In this document: one piece after another, positions 1 through 8,868 of the stretch
Layout of the letters: each line of letters opens with the position of its first letter
How positions within the stretch are numbered: the stretch's first letter is position 1
Source of the DNA: Roseimaritima multifibrata
GTDB lineage: Bacteria; Planctomycetota; Planctomycetia; Pirellulales; Pirellulaceae
Reading direction: 5' to 3'
Length of the DNA: 64,000 nucleotides
Assembly (NCBI RefSeq): GCF_007741495.1
Contig: NZ_CP036262.1
Location: 4,898,001-4,962,000, forward strand
Notes under the pieces: generated by a model
Told to the model about the DNA's origin: nothing
The model's input: the letters and a program-made list of their open reading frames with translations, nothing else
Databases searched by the model: none
Translations under genes and position numbers: made by a program

Positions 1-1
1 C

Positions 2-1234
2 ATCTACCGGTACCGGATGACCACGACGTCCGGCGGTAATCTTTCGATTCGTGATGAAGCGGGAAACATTTGGATCACCCCCGCCCGTGTGGACAAGGGC
101 AATCTGACTCGCAACGACATCGTCTGCGTAAAACCAAACGGGGAAGTGGAAGGCCTTCACCCACCTTCCTCCGAATTCCCATTCCACAAAGCGATTTACG
201 CCGCCCGCCCCGATATCAAGGCGATCGTCCACGCTCATCCGGTTGCCCTGGTTGCGTTTAGCATCTGTCAACTGGCGCCCAATACGCGGCTCTTTCATCA
301 GGCTCATAGCGTTTGCGGCAAGGTGGGCTTTGCACCGTACGCATGCCCCGGTAGCGAGGCTCTCGGTCAAAGTATCGCGGAAACATTCTCGGAAGGCTGC
401 GACAGTGTGATCTTGGAAAATCATGGCGTCGTCGTTGGCGGCGACTGCTTGGCATCCGCCTTCAAGCGATTCGAAGCGTTTGAGTTCGCGGGGAAAACAC
501 TTGTCAAAGCAAATCAACTGGGGGAGGTTCGCTACCTCAGCGATACCCAATTGGAAGCGGCCGCGCAGCGTGGTGTTGATTTCCAGTCTTATGACCCGGG
601 GGTCGCCACGGCGAGCGAGCAAGAACTTCGCCGACAACTATGCGACTTCGTCCGCAGAGGCTGCCGGCAACGATTGCTAATCAGTACCGAAGGTAGTTTT
701 TCGGCCCGAGTCGATGGTCAGTCGTTTTTAATCACCCCCACTCAGATGGACCGTGAACTGCTTCAAGCCGACGACTTTGTCTTGGTCGATGGCGATCGTC
801 GCGAAGCTGGAAAACTTGCCAGCCGAGCCGCTCGGGCTCACCAAGCTATTTATGCGAAACACCCTCATGTTCAGGCCATCGTTTTTGCCCACCCGGTCAA
901 TGCAACCGCATTCAGCGCGACGGCAACTCCGCTGGACGTTCGCACCATCCCGGAAAGTTACGTCTTTTTACGCGATGTAAAACGAGCAGACTACGGAGTC
1001 CAGTACGGTGACGATGGCGGGATCGCCGATTTCATCTCGGCCAGAAACCCCGCAGCCATTCTGGAAAACGATGGAGTCCTGGTGACAGGTTTAAGCGTGC
1101 TGGATGCATTCGATCGGCTGGAAGTCCTAGAATCGACCGCCGAAGCGGTCATCAATGCCAAATCGATTGGGGCGGTATCAACGATGCCTACCAAAGTCAT
1201 CGATGAACTCTGCGAAGCCTTTAATCTGCACTAA
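2..1234 (+). CDS. Class II aldolase/adducin family protein, tandem domains (5' partial)
   Basis: The reading frame is open to the window edge and the codons before the first ATG (position 17) already fit the family, so the true start lies upstream. Numbering is from that ATG. Two class II aldolase/adducin domains follow each other, about residues 1-190 and 205-400. Domain 1 has the GGN phosphate-binding loop, Glu53 in SSEFPFH, a metal-binding HAH (72, 74) and His136 in ENHG, so it looks like an active Zn-dependent aldolase or epimerase. Domain 2 has FAH (290-292), END (350-352) and no equivalent Glu, so most metal ligands and the catalytic acid are gone. The family acts on sugar phosphates such as fuculose- or ribulose-phosphate; the substrate here cannot be told. 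The gene is convergent with the next one. Confidence 0.85.
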   Translation: MYRYRMTTTSGGNLSIRDEAGNIWITPARVDKGNLTRNDIVCVKPNGEVEGLHPPSSEFPFHKAIYAARPDIKAIVHAHPVALVAFSICQLAPNTRLFHQAHSVCGKVGFAPYACPGSEALGQSIAETFSEGCDSVILENHGVVVGGDCLASAFKRFEAFEFAGKTLVKANQLGEVRYLSDTQLEAAAQRGVDFQSYDPGVATASEQELRRQLCDFVRRGCRQRLLISTEGSFSARVDGQSFLITPTQMDRELLQADDFVLVDGDRREAGKLASRAARAHQAIYAKHPHVQAIVFAHPVNATAFSATATPLDVRTIPESYVFLRDVKRADYGVQYGDDGGIADFISARNPAAILENDGVLVTGLSVLDAFDRLEVLESTAEAVINAKSIGAVSTMPTKVIDELCEAFNLH

Positions 1235-1267
1235 CTGCAGGTTGGCGTTTCGCTTTGAACGTTGCCC

Positions 1268-1313
1268 AAAACAAAAACGCCTTGCCTCTTCACGGCTTGG
1301 AAGAGGAAGGCGT
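1268..1313 (-). terminator. Intrinsic terminator of the beta-propeller gene
   Basis: A hairpin with arms AACGCCTTGCCTCTT and AAGAGGAAGGCGTT (one bulged base) spans 1276-1313. Read on the minus strand it is followed by a T-rich tract (complement of 1268-1278). It lies about 140 bp past the stop of the minus-strand gene that ends at 1455. Confidence 0.6.
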
Positions 1314-1393
1314 TCGATGAGTTCTGCAGCAACTTTGACGCGATCCCAATGCATGCGGGATGACGCATCAACATCCACTCGATTACTACCCAT

Positions 1394-1436
1394 GAGTACT
1401 CTTCGCATAAAGATCGCGAAGAGCACTCTTTTCTTT
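1394..1436 (+). terminator. Intrinsic terminator of the aldolase gene
   Basis: Arms GAGTACTCTTCGC (1394-1406) and GCGAAGAGCACTC (1416-1428) pair with a single G-T wobble, and TTTTCTTT follows directly. It serves the plus-strand aldolase gene and lies only 19 bp from the stop codon of the convergent gene. Confidence 0.7.
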
Positions 1437-1454
1437 GGGCACAGAGGTCTGTGA

Positions 1455-2453
1455 CTACTTCACGCCTTTGATCGCGACAACGCTGCCTGCGGTGGCATCA
1501 AATTGTTCGCCGATCTGAGAAACGTACAGGCGATTGTCTGGGCCAAAAGCACAGGCAACCGGTCCGTTCAATTTGACTCCCGTTTCAGTAACGGTTGCCT
1601 TGCCATCTTCGCCAAGTTCGACGGTCACGACACGCCCTTGATTGACTTTGGTCAATGACCAATTGTTTTCAACCACGGCAAATCGGTTTCCTTCGATGTG
1701 AGCCATTCCCATTGGATTGATCAAACCGGGCAACTTCCACTGGGCGATAGGCTTCTTCGTTTTTAGATCCCATTGAACGATCAACCCATCGGCTTCGCCA
1801 CCCTTACCAGAGTAAAGAACATACAAAGTGTTCTTTGGCCCAAAGACCGTTTGCATCGGTGAATTGGTTTCGATGCCATTGTCATCAGCGGACAACAGGG
1901 GTTTCAGTTTTTTGGTTTCGGGATTGGCTGACAAGACCCATGATTTTCCATCGTACCCTTGGCCACAAACGAAGATTCGTTTGCCGTTTGGCGAAGCACT
2001 TAGCCCCGTTAGATTGCCTTCACCTTTGTCCGCTTCATCGTCGCTGGTTGGACCGACCGAATTGGTTGCAATCCCTGCGTCGGCTTTGCCTGGTCCGCTA
2101 AACATCAAAAGGGTTTCTTCACCATCCACCTTACCGGAATCGGTAACGACCAAAGTCTCACCAACCCAGATTGCCGACAGCGGGCCGACGCCATACCACT
2201 TTTTCCCGGTGTCGTCGCTCTTCCAAAACTCGGTGTCAAAGCCACTCAGGAAATTGGTTGCTTCTTTTCCCTTCAACAACACAACCGTTCCACGAGAATC
2301 ACAAACGGTCAAATCGCCAGAGGGGCTGAAACTGACGCTGGATGGATTCTGCAGACCTTGCATGACCGTTTCCACGGCCAAATCTTCAGCTTGGCTGGAT
2401 GCAGCCAACACAAAAGGGAACATCGCCATCGTCAATACAAATAGCTTCTTCAT
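1455..2453 (-). CDS. Secreted beta-propeller (SMP-30/NHL-like) protein
   Basis: 332 residues with an N-terminal signal peptide (MKKLFVLTMAMFPFVLAASSQA, cleavage near residue 22). The rest is a chain of repeats of the type NPSSVSFSPSGDL, NLTGLSASPNGKRIFV and GPVACAFGPDNRLYVSQIG. These are the blades of a six-bladed propeller as in SMP-30/gluconolactonase or NHL proteins. No acid residues for a lactonase site can be placed with confidence, so a binding or scaffold role in the periplasm is equally likely. It is monocistronic and convergent with the aldolase gene. A 343-bp gene-free stretch follows its start. Confidence 0.7.
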   Translation of the reverse strand: MKKLFVLTMAMFPFVLAASSQAEDLAVETVMQGLQNPSSVSFSPSGDLTVCDSRGTVVLLKGKEATNFLSGFDTEFWKSDDTGKKWYGVGPLSAIWVGETLVVTDSGKVDGEETLLMFSGPGKADAGIATNSVGPTSDDEADKGEGNLTGLSASPNGKRIFVCGQGYDGKSWVLSANPETKKLKPLLSADDNGIETNSPMQTVFGPKNTLYVLYSGKGGEADGLIVQWDLKTKKPIAQWKLPGLINPMGMAHIEGNRFAVVENNWSLTKVNQGRVVTVELGEDGKATVTETGVKLNGPVACAFGPDNRLYVSQIGEQFDATAGSVVAIKGVK

Positions 2454-2796
2454 CTTTTCCTCAATCCGTCTTATTGCAGGACTAGTTGTTTAGTGAAATC
2501 GATTAACCCACATCTTAGCCATTCGGGCAACCGCAAACAACGATAAGATTTCTTAACGAACGAAGGCCAACAACTAGCGTTTTTGCTTATTTTGTCCAGG
2601 TTGCTCTCACGCCTGCTGGCAGACCGGCCACTTGTCGCAGCCGCCCTCGATCGCCGCCCCTTCGAAGAGGCTTCGATTCGTGACGTTCGCTGAGAAACGA
2701 TACAAGTGATTCGTAAAACAAATCTATTGGCACAGTGATTGCTCTTAGTGATTGCTCTTGTGGAAGAAACCTTTCATTCCAGCATGAGTAAACTCA
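2454..2796. other. Intergenic region between divergent genes
   Basis: 343 bp between two divergently transcribed genes, so it must hold promoters for both, but no clear -35/-10 pair is evident. The only structure seen is the 13-bp tandem repeat at its right end. Confidence 0.5.
2734..2759. repeat. 13-bp direct tandem repeat upstream of the sbnA-like gene
   Basis: AGTGATTGCTCTT occurs twice without a gap (2734-2746 and 2747-2759), ending 37 bp before the start codon of the biosynthetic operon. It could be a regulator binding site or a simple duplication. Confidence 0.6.
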
Positions 2797-3825
2797 ATGA
2801 CGCCGCATCTCTCAACGATCGCCAATGGTGTGCTTGATTCGATCGGGCAGACGCCCCTTGTTCGGTTCAAGCGATTCCTTGGAGATGACACGGTTGATCT
2901 ATTGGTCAAACTGGAATCTGCCAACCCGGGCGGCAGTGCCAAGGATCGCCCGGCGACACAAATGCTGTCGGCAGCCCTGCGGCGCGGAGACGTGCATGGA
3001 GGTTCCACCATTATTGAATCATCATCGGGGAACATGGGCATTGGACTGGCACAAGCCTGCCGCTATCACGGACTAAAATTCATCTGTGTGGTCGATCCGC
3101 GAGCACAACGGCAAAATTTGGACATCATCAAAGCACTTGGCGGGAAGATCGAACTGGTCAAGGAACCGCTGGACGGCGACTATCTCGCTGCCCGCATCGC
3201 CAGAGTCCGCATGCTGATTGCCGAAACACCGCAGAGCTATTGGCCCAACCAATATGCAAACCCCGACAACCCTCTAGCTCACTTTCGAGGAACCATTCGC
3301 GAAATCGACCAAGCCCTGCAGGGCGACTTCGATGCCTTGTTCGTCGCTACCAGCAGCACAGGCACCGCACAAGGTTGTCGCGACTACTTGCAAAAACGAG
3401 GTCGCAACGTCGACGTTGTCGCGGTCGACTCCAGCGGCAGCGTGCTTTTCGGCGGTGCCGCGGGACCTCGGATGATCCCCGGGCTGGGTGCAGGAAAAGA
3501 ACCCGCGTTAGCGGCGGGGCAATCTTTCGATCACGTTGCCCGGGTCACAGACCTTGATTGCGTGATTGGTTGCCGCCGTGCCGCCGACCGCGAGGCTGTG
3601 CTTGTTGGCGGTTCTGCCGGAGGCGTCTTGATGACCGTTGACCGAATGAAAGCGGAATTTTCCGGCAAGCGTTGTGTCGCAATCCTGCATGATTCTGGCT
3701 CACGCTATTTGAAAACAGTGTTCAACGACCACTGGGTCGAAGCTTCGCTGGGTTGTGCCCCGTCGAAGCTGGCCTGGTTGGTAAACAACCCCTCTGACAA
3801 TGTTAATGCGGAGATCACAACATGA
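2797..3825 (+). CDS. SbnA-like PLP-dependent synthase (cysteine synthase family)
   Basis: 342 residues, fold-type II PLP enzyme of the cysteine synthase family. Lys49 in NPGGSAKDR is the expected Schiff-base lysine, SSGNMG (76-81) binds the substrate carboxylate, and VGGSAGG near residue 270 is the phosphate loop. The GPRMIPGLGAGKEP segment resembles SbnA, which joins O-phosphoserine and glutamate into N-(2-amino-2-carboxyethyl)-glutamate, the precursor of 2,3-diaminopropionate. That reaction is known for staphylococcal SbnA and only inferred here. It is the first gene of an operon and overlaps the next by ATGA. No partner SbnB is visible; the next gene is a flavoprotein instead. The family is secure; the exact substrate is not. 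Confidence 0.75.
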   Translation: MTPHLSTIANGVLDSIGQTPLVRFKRFLGDDTVDLLVKLESANPGGSAKDRPATQMLSAALRRGDVHGGSTIIESSSGNMGIGLAQACRYHGLKFICVVDPRAQRQNLDIIKALGGKIELVKEPLDGDYLAARIARVRMLIAETPQSYWPNQYANPDNPLAHFRGTIREIDQALQGDFDALFVATSSTGTAQGCRDYLQKRGRNVDVVAVDSSGSVLFGGAAGPRMIPGLGAGKEPALAAGQSFDHVARVTDLDCVIGCRRAADREAVLVGGSAGGVLMTVDRMKAEFSGKRCVAILHDSGSRYLKTVFNDHWVEASLGCAPSKLAWLVNNPSDNVNAEITT

Positions 3826-5558
3826 AAACTCTGGACCGTGATTTCAATTCAAGCAGCGTTCTGGAAAACAAAGAAAAATCGTCTTGCCCACAACAAAAGC
3901 AAAGACCAAGCGAAGCCACTGATTTTTCGAAAACTTCCAGCCGACGGACAACGGATCAGTCGGAATGGAGTGAGCCAAATTCGGACAACGATTCGATTCT
4001 TCGCGTCGGGATTATTGGCTGCGGCCCCCGCGGACTGCAATGTTTGGAAGCGCTCTCCCGACAGGGCGACAACGCCCACATGCAACGGTTGGGCGTGACC
4101 GTTTTCGAACCGTCCAGCGTCCCGGGAGCCGGTGGCGTTTACGATCCGTCGCAGTCGCACACGCTGCGAATGAACTTTGCGAATCGAAACATTGACTTTT
4201 GGAAGTCCTCGGCCAATCAGCAGACGGACCGCACTCATTCGCTAACCGGCTGGTTGTCGAGCCATTATCCGGAATCCGCAAGCACCGACGCATTTGTTCC
4301 GCGAGCCATTGTTGGAGAATACATACAGCAATGCTTTCAGGAGGTCACCAAGCGTTTCGACGCCTGCGACCATTTCGCGATTATCCCCTCGCACGTCAAA
4401 CGGATTCGGCACGATGGTTCACAGTTTGTCGTCGAAACCGATGCTGACACTTTTTATTTTGACGAAGTCGCACTAACGACGGGGCATGAGGGGCTTCGCA
4501 CCTCGCCATCCCTAAATGCGGGCGTTGCGGACATTCCCGCGTTACCCGCCAATCCAAACCTTTCCGTCACGCGGGTGCCAGCCGATAGCCGAGTCCTTGT
4601 CCGTGGGTTCGGACTGACCGCAATCGATGCCGTGCTGACTTTAACGGAAGCCCGTGGAGGCGTTTTTGTAGACGATGGGTTCTTACCACGATACATACGC
4701 TGCGACGAAGAACCCCGCACCATCGAATTGCGTTCACGTTCAGGACGCCCGATGCTGGCAAAACCCACGGCGAAAGTCGAGCCTATTTCCGACGCATTCT
4801 GGACGCCGTTTCGCGATCAACTAAACGCGTTACAACGCGACCATGGATCCCTAAATTTCCATCGTGATATCTGGCCGGTGCTCGCCGAAGCCGCGGCAGA
4901 CTTGCTTGCTCAAAGTGGAACACCAGCAACGGCGAATGAGGTTTGCAATTGGTATCGCGGGTGGTCGCGCTACTCAATAGATGCGTCATCTGCACGCCGC
5001 GCGATGTTGCAGTCCTATGCAGTGGCAATTGGCAAACGGCCGATCGACATACCATTTGCCCTCGGAGACACCTGGAGAAGGCTCTATCCCGAACTTGTCC
5101 GATTGGTCGGCAGTGGCGGTCTGACACAAAAAAGCTGGCGATCCTTCGCCGACACCGCCCGGGAAATGGAACGAATCGCATTCGGTCCGCCGGCAGAAAG
5201 TGTTGGCCGTCTATTGACATTGATGCGAGAACGAATCGTCACGCTAGGAACCGACGCCGATCAAATCTCGGAGGTTGATGTGACAGTGAATGCCGTCATC
5301 GCCGGGCCCCACGAACTTGCAGAGAACGGCCCCCTCATGCAATTGATCGAAGCGGGTTTGGTAATAACCGATCCGACGTGCGGCGGTGTCATGGTGGATG
5401 CCAATGGGTATGCAACGGGATCCGTCGACGGGCTGGCGGTTTTCGGACGGGCGACCGAGGGATGGGTGATCGGCAATGACACCCTGACTCGAACCTTGCA
5501 TGATCACATCGAAAACTGGGCGCGAACCGTGGCGACATCGCTTGCCATTAAAACATAA
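3822..5558 (+). CDS. FAD/NAD(P)-binding protein (NAD_binding_9/COG4529-like)
   Basis: 578 residues. The first about 58 are polar and low in complexity. A dinucleotide-binding loop VGIIGCGPRG (62-71) starts the FAD domain, and a second nucleotide-type motif RGFGLTAIDA lies near residue 260. The layout fits the YdhS/COG4529 group of uncharacterised flavoproteins, distantly related to class B monooxygenases. The start overlaps the stop of the SbnA-like gene (ATGA), so translation is probably coupled. Given its neighbours it may oxidise the SbnA-type product (replacing SbnB) or hydroxylate an amine; neither is shown by the sequence. The start could also lie nearer the FAD loop. Confidence 0.7.
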   Translation: MKTLDRDFNSSSVLENKEKSSCPQQKQRPSEATDFSKTSSRRTTDQSEWSEPNSDNDSILRVGIIGCGPRGLQCLEALSRQGDNAHMQRLGVTVFEPSSVPGAGGVYDPSQSHTLRMNFANRNIDFWKSSANQQTDRTHSLTGWLSSHYPESASTDAFVPRAIVGEYIQQCFQEVTKRFDACDHFAIIPSHVKRIRHDGSQFVVETDADTFYFDEVALTTGHEGLRTSPSLNAGVADIPALPANPNLSVTRVPADSRVLVRGFGLTAIDAVLTLTEARGGVFVDDGFLPRYIRCDEEPRTIELRSRSGRPMLAKPTAKVEPISDAFWTPFRDQLNALQRDHGSLNFHRDIWPVLAEAAADLLAQSGTPATANEVCNWYRGWSRYSIDASSARRAMLQSYAVAIGKRPIDIPFALGDTWRRLYPELVRLVGSGGLTQKSWRSFADTAREMERIAFGPPAESVGRLLTLMRERIVTLGTDADQISEVDVTVNAVIAGPHELAENGPLMQLIEAGLVITDPTCGGVMVDANGYATGSVDGLAVFGRATEGWVIGNDTLTRTLHDHIENWARTVATSLAIKT

Positions 5559-5597
5559 ACCTAGCTGTCCTCCTTCTATCGAACAGAACAAAATTCC

Positions 5598-7052
5598 ATG
5601 CTGGTTACCAAACAAGCTCAGACACGCTCCACGGACCTCGTTGCCTGGCGTCGTCACTGCAGAGGTACACTCCCGTTGGACGCGTCTGTCGAAGAATGGA
5701 TGACAGATTTTTTTAGTGATGACAATCTGCCTGGATTGATCGAGGAACATGGATCACCACTCAACTTGATCTCAACAGCTCCAATGCGATCGAATTTGGA
5801 TCAACTGAACCAAGTCGCTGCGGAGCGAAACCTTGACTTCAAGGTTTTCTTTGCCCGGAAATCGAACAAGTGTTTGGCATTCGTCGACCAAGCAAACCAT
5901 TGCGGTGCCGGTATCGATACTGCAAGCGAAAACGAAATCCAACAGGCGATCGACCAAGGGGTTGAAGCCAGCCAGATTATTTGTACGGCCGCAGTTAAGA
6001 GCGACTCGCTCATTCAACGGTGCTTGAAAAACTCTATTTGTATCGCTGTCGACAATCGTGACGAATTACACGTTATCGTCGATCAAGCCAACAGGCTCGC
6101 GTGTCAAGCAATCGTCGCCCTGCGGCTTGGAGGATTTCGGCACGAAGGACAGAAACTTCCGACTCGGTTCGGGTTTGATGTCGATCGCGACAACACCCTA
6201 CTTGCCGAATTATCCGATCTACCATTGAGCGTTCAGGGAATTCACTTCCATCTTGACGGCTACGACGCACGCCAACGTGTCAACGCCATCGCCCAATCGC
6301 TGGAGTGGATCCAGGCTTTGCGCGACCTGGGACATTCCCCTGCGTTTCTTGATATCGGAGGCGGCTTTCCGATCAGCTATTTGCGCTCGGCACAACAATG
6401 GGAAATGTTCTGGCAAGAACATGAAAAAGCCCTGCTAGGCCAACGCGAATCCATCACCTATCGCAACCACCACTTGGGACGCCAACAGACAGAAGGGAGG
6501 ATCGTCGGAAAACCGAATAGCTATCCCTACTACCAAACCCCAGTGCGAGCTGACTGGCTGGCATCCATCCTGGACGCAGAAATCGGCGGGCAGACCGTTG
6601 CAACGAAATTGCGTAATTCGCGTATTCAGCTGCGTTGTGAACCGGGACGGAGCCTGATGGACGGATGCGGCATGACGGTAGCCAAAGTCGAATTTCGCAA
6701 ACAGAACGCGGAAGGAGATTGGTTGATTGGTTTAGCGATGAACCGTACTCAATGCCGAACGTCCAGCGACGATTTCTTGGTCGATCCGATCCTGCTGCCA
6801 ACGGGGGAGGGTACGAGCGACCCGATGACTGGTTTTTTGGTGGGAGCTTACTGCACCGAATCTGAGCTACTGTCATTGCGTCGTTTGAAATTCCCAACGG
6901 GAGTGCGTCGAGGCGATTTGGTCGTGTTCCCGAATACCGCCGGTTACTTAATGCACTTCTTAGAAAGTCGTTCCCATCAATTCCCTCTGGCAAAGAACAT
7001 GGTGGTTTCCGATGCAGGGGAACCTATCGCTCTCGACTTAATCGACGTTTGA
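5598..7052 (+). CDS. Y4yA-like PLP-dependent decarboxylase (alanine racemase fold)
   Basis: 484 residues, fold-type III Orn/DAP/Arg decarboxylase family. Lys88 in FFARKSNK is the PLP lysine, HFHLDGY and DIGGGFPISY are the barrel strands that hold cofactor and substrate, EPGRSLMDG is the conserved phosphate-binding segment, and GAYCTESELL carries the cysteine used across the dimer, although the usual Asp is Glu or Ser here. A C-terminal beta domain follows. It looks closest to the Y4yA group, and SbnH in staphyloferrin B synthesis is a more distant relative. It lies 39 bp after the flavoprotein gene in the same direction. The likely role is decarboxylation of a diamino acid or a conjugate from the first two enzymes; this is inference. 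Confidence 0.75.
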   Translation: MLVTKQAQTRSTDLVAWRRHCRGTLPLDASVEEWMTDFFSDDNLPGLIEEHGSPLNLISTAPMRSNLDQLNQVAAERNLDFKVFFARKSNKCLAFVDQANHCGAGIDTASENEIQQAIDQGVEASQIICTAAVKSDSLIQRCLKNSICIAVDNRDELHVIVDQANRLACQAIVALRLGGFRHEGQKLPTRFGFDVDRDNTLLAELSDLPLSVQGIHFHLDGYDARQRVNAIAQSLEWIQALRDLGHSPAFLDIGGGFPISYLRSAQQWEMFWQEHEKALLGQRESITYRNHHLGRQQTEGRIVGKPNSYPYYQTPVRADWLASILDAEIGGQTVATKLRNSRIQLRCEPGRSLMDGCGMTVAKVEFRKQNAEGDWLIGLAMNRTQCRTSSDDFLVDPILLPTGEGTSDPMTGFLVGAYCTESELLSLRRLKFPTGVRRGDLVVFPNTAGYLMHFLESRSHQFPLAKNMVVSDAGEPIALDLIDV

Positions 7053-7217
7053 TTCCGACGACAACAACTTGCTTCGCATTTTGTCATTCTTTCACGCAAC
7101 CTTCTATTCGCGCAAGTGATCAAAAGGGCGACCTGTTGATGAACCATCGACGCTTCAATTTAAGGGCGTAAGCCGACACCGATAATTTCACAGCCTAGGG
7201 CTAAACATCAAAACCGA

Positions 7218-7937
7218 TCACGTCGATCGTTTGCCTGCGATTCGCAACCTTAGTTGCCACGACAGAATCGCATAAAACAGAGGGTAGGCGAGCGACATAG
7301 CCAATAGCCAGACAAGCGGGTGTGGGTAATCCCACAAGATGGCCAGCATCGTGACCGCCCACAGAATCGCCCCGATCATGATCGATGGCTTCCACTTTCT
7401 TGGTGCGAGGTTCGGATAGATCATCCAGACGGGAGCCACTGTCAGCACGGTCAACCCCCACATCGCAATCGCGGTCAGCCATGGGGAAGCCATCGCGGTG
7501 AAGACACCTGCGTAGAGTGCAAATGCATTCCAGTACGATGGAAATCCACGAAAGAAGCCATTGGCTTCGTCTTTCGCTTCTTTGTGCGAGAAACCAAACA
7601 GGCTGGCTCCCATGGCGAACATTACCGTCCAACCGAACCCCGAAGGCAACCATTCCATCCGCCAGATCAGCAACAGGGGAATGAAAGCAAAGGTTAGATA
7701 GTCCAACAGGTCATCGATCGTTCTTCCATCGATATTTGGCGCGAAGTGCTTGACATGGAATCTTCGCGCTAACGGCCCGTCCACAGCATCGATCACCGTT
7801 GCCAACAACAACCAAAGGAACACCGTGCGGGGATCGCAGGTCGGGCTTGCGATTTCCATAACGGCCAACGCCGCCGGGACAATCCCCGAGACGGTCAAAC
7901 AGTGGACAGCGTAGGCAGCGATGCGTTTATAAGTCAT
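7218..7937 (-). CDS. pcs: Phosphatidylcholine synthase-like CDP-alcohol phosphatidyltransferase
   Basis: About 239 residues from the ATG chosen at 7937; an in-frame extension to 8012 is possible but not family-like. The signature DG-x2-AR-x12-G-x3-D-x3-D is present (DGPLARRF...DGRTIDDLLD). The 12-residue spacing, instead of the usual 8, is the hallmark of bacterial phosphatidylcholine synthase, which condenses CDP-diacylglycerol with choline in one step. The N-terminal AVHCLTVSG and the central GFPSYWNAFALY also match that family. Six to eight hydrophobic segments indicate an inner-membrane protein. No choline-uptake gene is nearby. Substrate choice rests on motif spacing only. Confidence 0.7.
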   Translation of the reverse strand: MTYKRIAAYAVHCLTVSGIVPAALAVMEIASPTCDPRTVFLWLLLATVIDAVDGPLARRFHVKHFAPNIDGRTIDDLLDYLTFAFIPLLLIWRMEWLPSGFGWTVMFAMGASLFGFSHKEAKDEANGFFRGFPSYWNAFALYAGVFTAMASPWLTAIAMWGLTVLTVAPVWMIYPNLAPRKWKPSIMIGAILWAVTMLAILWDYPHPLVWLLAMSLAYPLFYAILSWQLRLRIAGKRST

Positions 7938-8149
7938 TTTCAGCGTTTTGAAGGATCGTCGAAGTGGCTCGGTACTTTCACCGTTGCCCATACGGTGCAG
8001 GAGAGGTTGCAAAGCCCATGCCGCCCTCGATTTGGCGTGAGCTTTGCTCTTAAGACGTTTTGTTCCTTCACGACGACATAGACGTTTTATCGAGTTCGAT
8101 TGCCGACGCCGTAACTACCGCACGAAAACTCTCCCCCAAAAGGAAACCA

Positions 8150-8701
8150 ATGTTTGAAAAATGGATTTCCATTTCGACCACTCAACTGGCAATGATTCTG
8201 CTCTCTTCAGTCATCGTCTACGCGGCGATCTTGATTTACACGCGAATTGCGGGGCTGCGAAGTTTTTCAAAGATGTCGGCGGCAGATTTTGCGATGACGA
8301 TCGCGGTTGGTTCCTTGTTTGGTGCAACGGTATCGGCTCCCAACCCGACCCTTCTGGCCGGATTATTCGCCCTGTTATGTCTGTTCGCTGCCCAGTGGGC
8401 TTTGGCCAATGCTCGTCGCAAATCGAAACTCGTCAGCAAGCTGGTGGACAATGAACCACTGCTGTTGATGAACCACGGCGAAATCATCGAGAAAAACCTT
8501 GAACTGGCGAACATGACCGAGAGCGACCTGTTCGGGAAACTAAGAGAAGCCAACGCCCTGAATTTTACGCAAGTCAAAGCCGTTGTGTTTGAGACAACCG
8601 GTGACGTATCCGTTCTCCACAGCACCTCCGATGACGTTGCACTGGAAAAACGGATCTTTGAGGGTGTCGTCGGAGCCGAGCGATTGTTTACGGATCGTTA
8701 G
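8150..8701 (+). CDS. DUF421 (YetF-like) membrane protein
   Basis: 183 residues from ATG 8150, preceded by AAAGGAAACCA, which acts as a ribosome binding site; an in-frame ATG at 8060 adds a non-conserved 30-residue leader. Two or three membrane segments fill residues 10-85, including RIAGLRSFSKMSAADFAMTIAVGSLF, the typical DUF421 signature. The C-terminal cytoplasmic domain has the NEPLLLMNHGEIIEKNL and KVKAVVFET-like strands of the family. In Bacillus, relatives (YetF, YdfS) are linked to spore germination and YrbG; the molecular function is unknown. It is monocistronic. Confidence 0.8.
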   Translation: MFEKWISISTTQLAMILLSSVIVYAAILIYTRIAGLRSFSKMSAADFAMTIAVGSLFGATVSAPNPTLLAGLFALLCLFAAQWALANARRKSKLVSKLVDNEPLLLMNHGEIIEKNLELANMTESDLFGKLREANALNFTQVKAVVFETTGDVSVLHSTSDDVALEKRIFEGVVGAERLFTDR

Positions 8702-8868
8702 CTCAATAGCGCGGAAGACCAGCTTCCAACGACAGTTGCAAACCTTGGTCCGACACGAAGCAATTCAGTAAACGGAACGGTTGTTGCTGCCATTACTTTA
8801 TTCCGTAGCGACGCAGGCCTCCGACCAGTGAATTTCTGGCGGTTCCCACTACGCGAACCAAAGCTAAT

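Noticed and set aside
1828-2493. 221-codon frame opposite the beta-propeller gene
   Set aside because: It has no family features, while the minus-strand frame has a signal peptide and propeller repeats.
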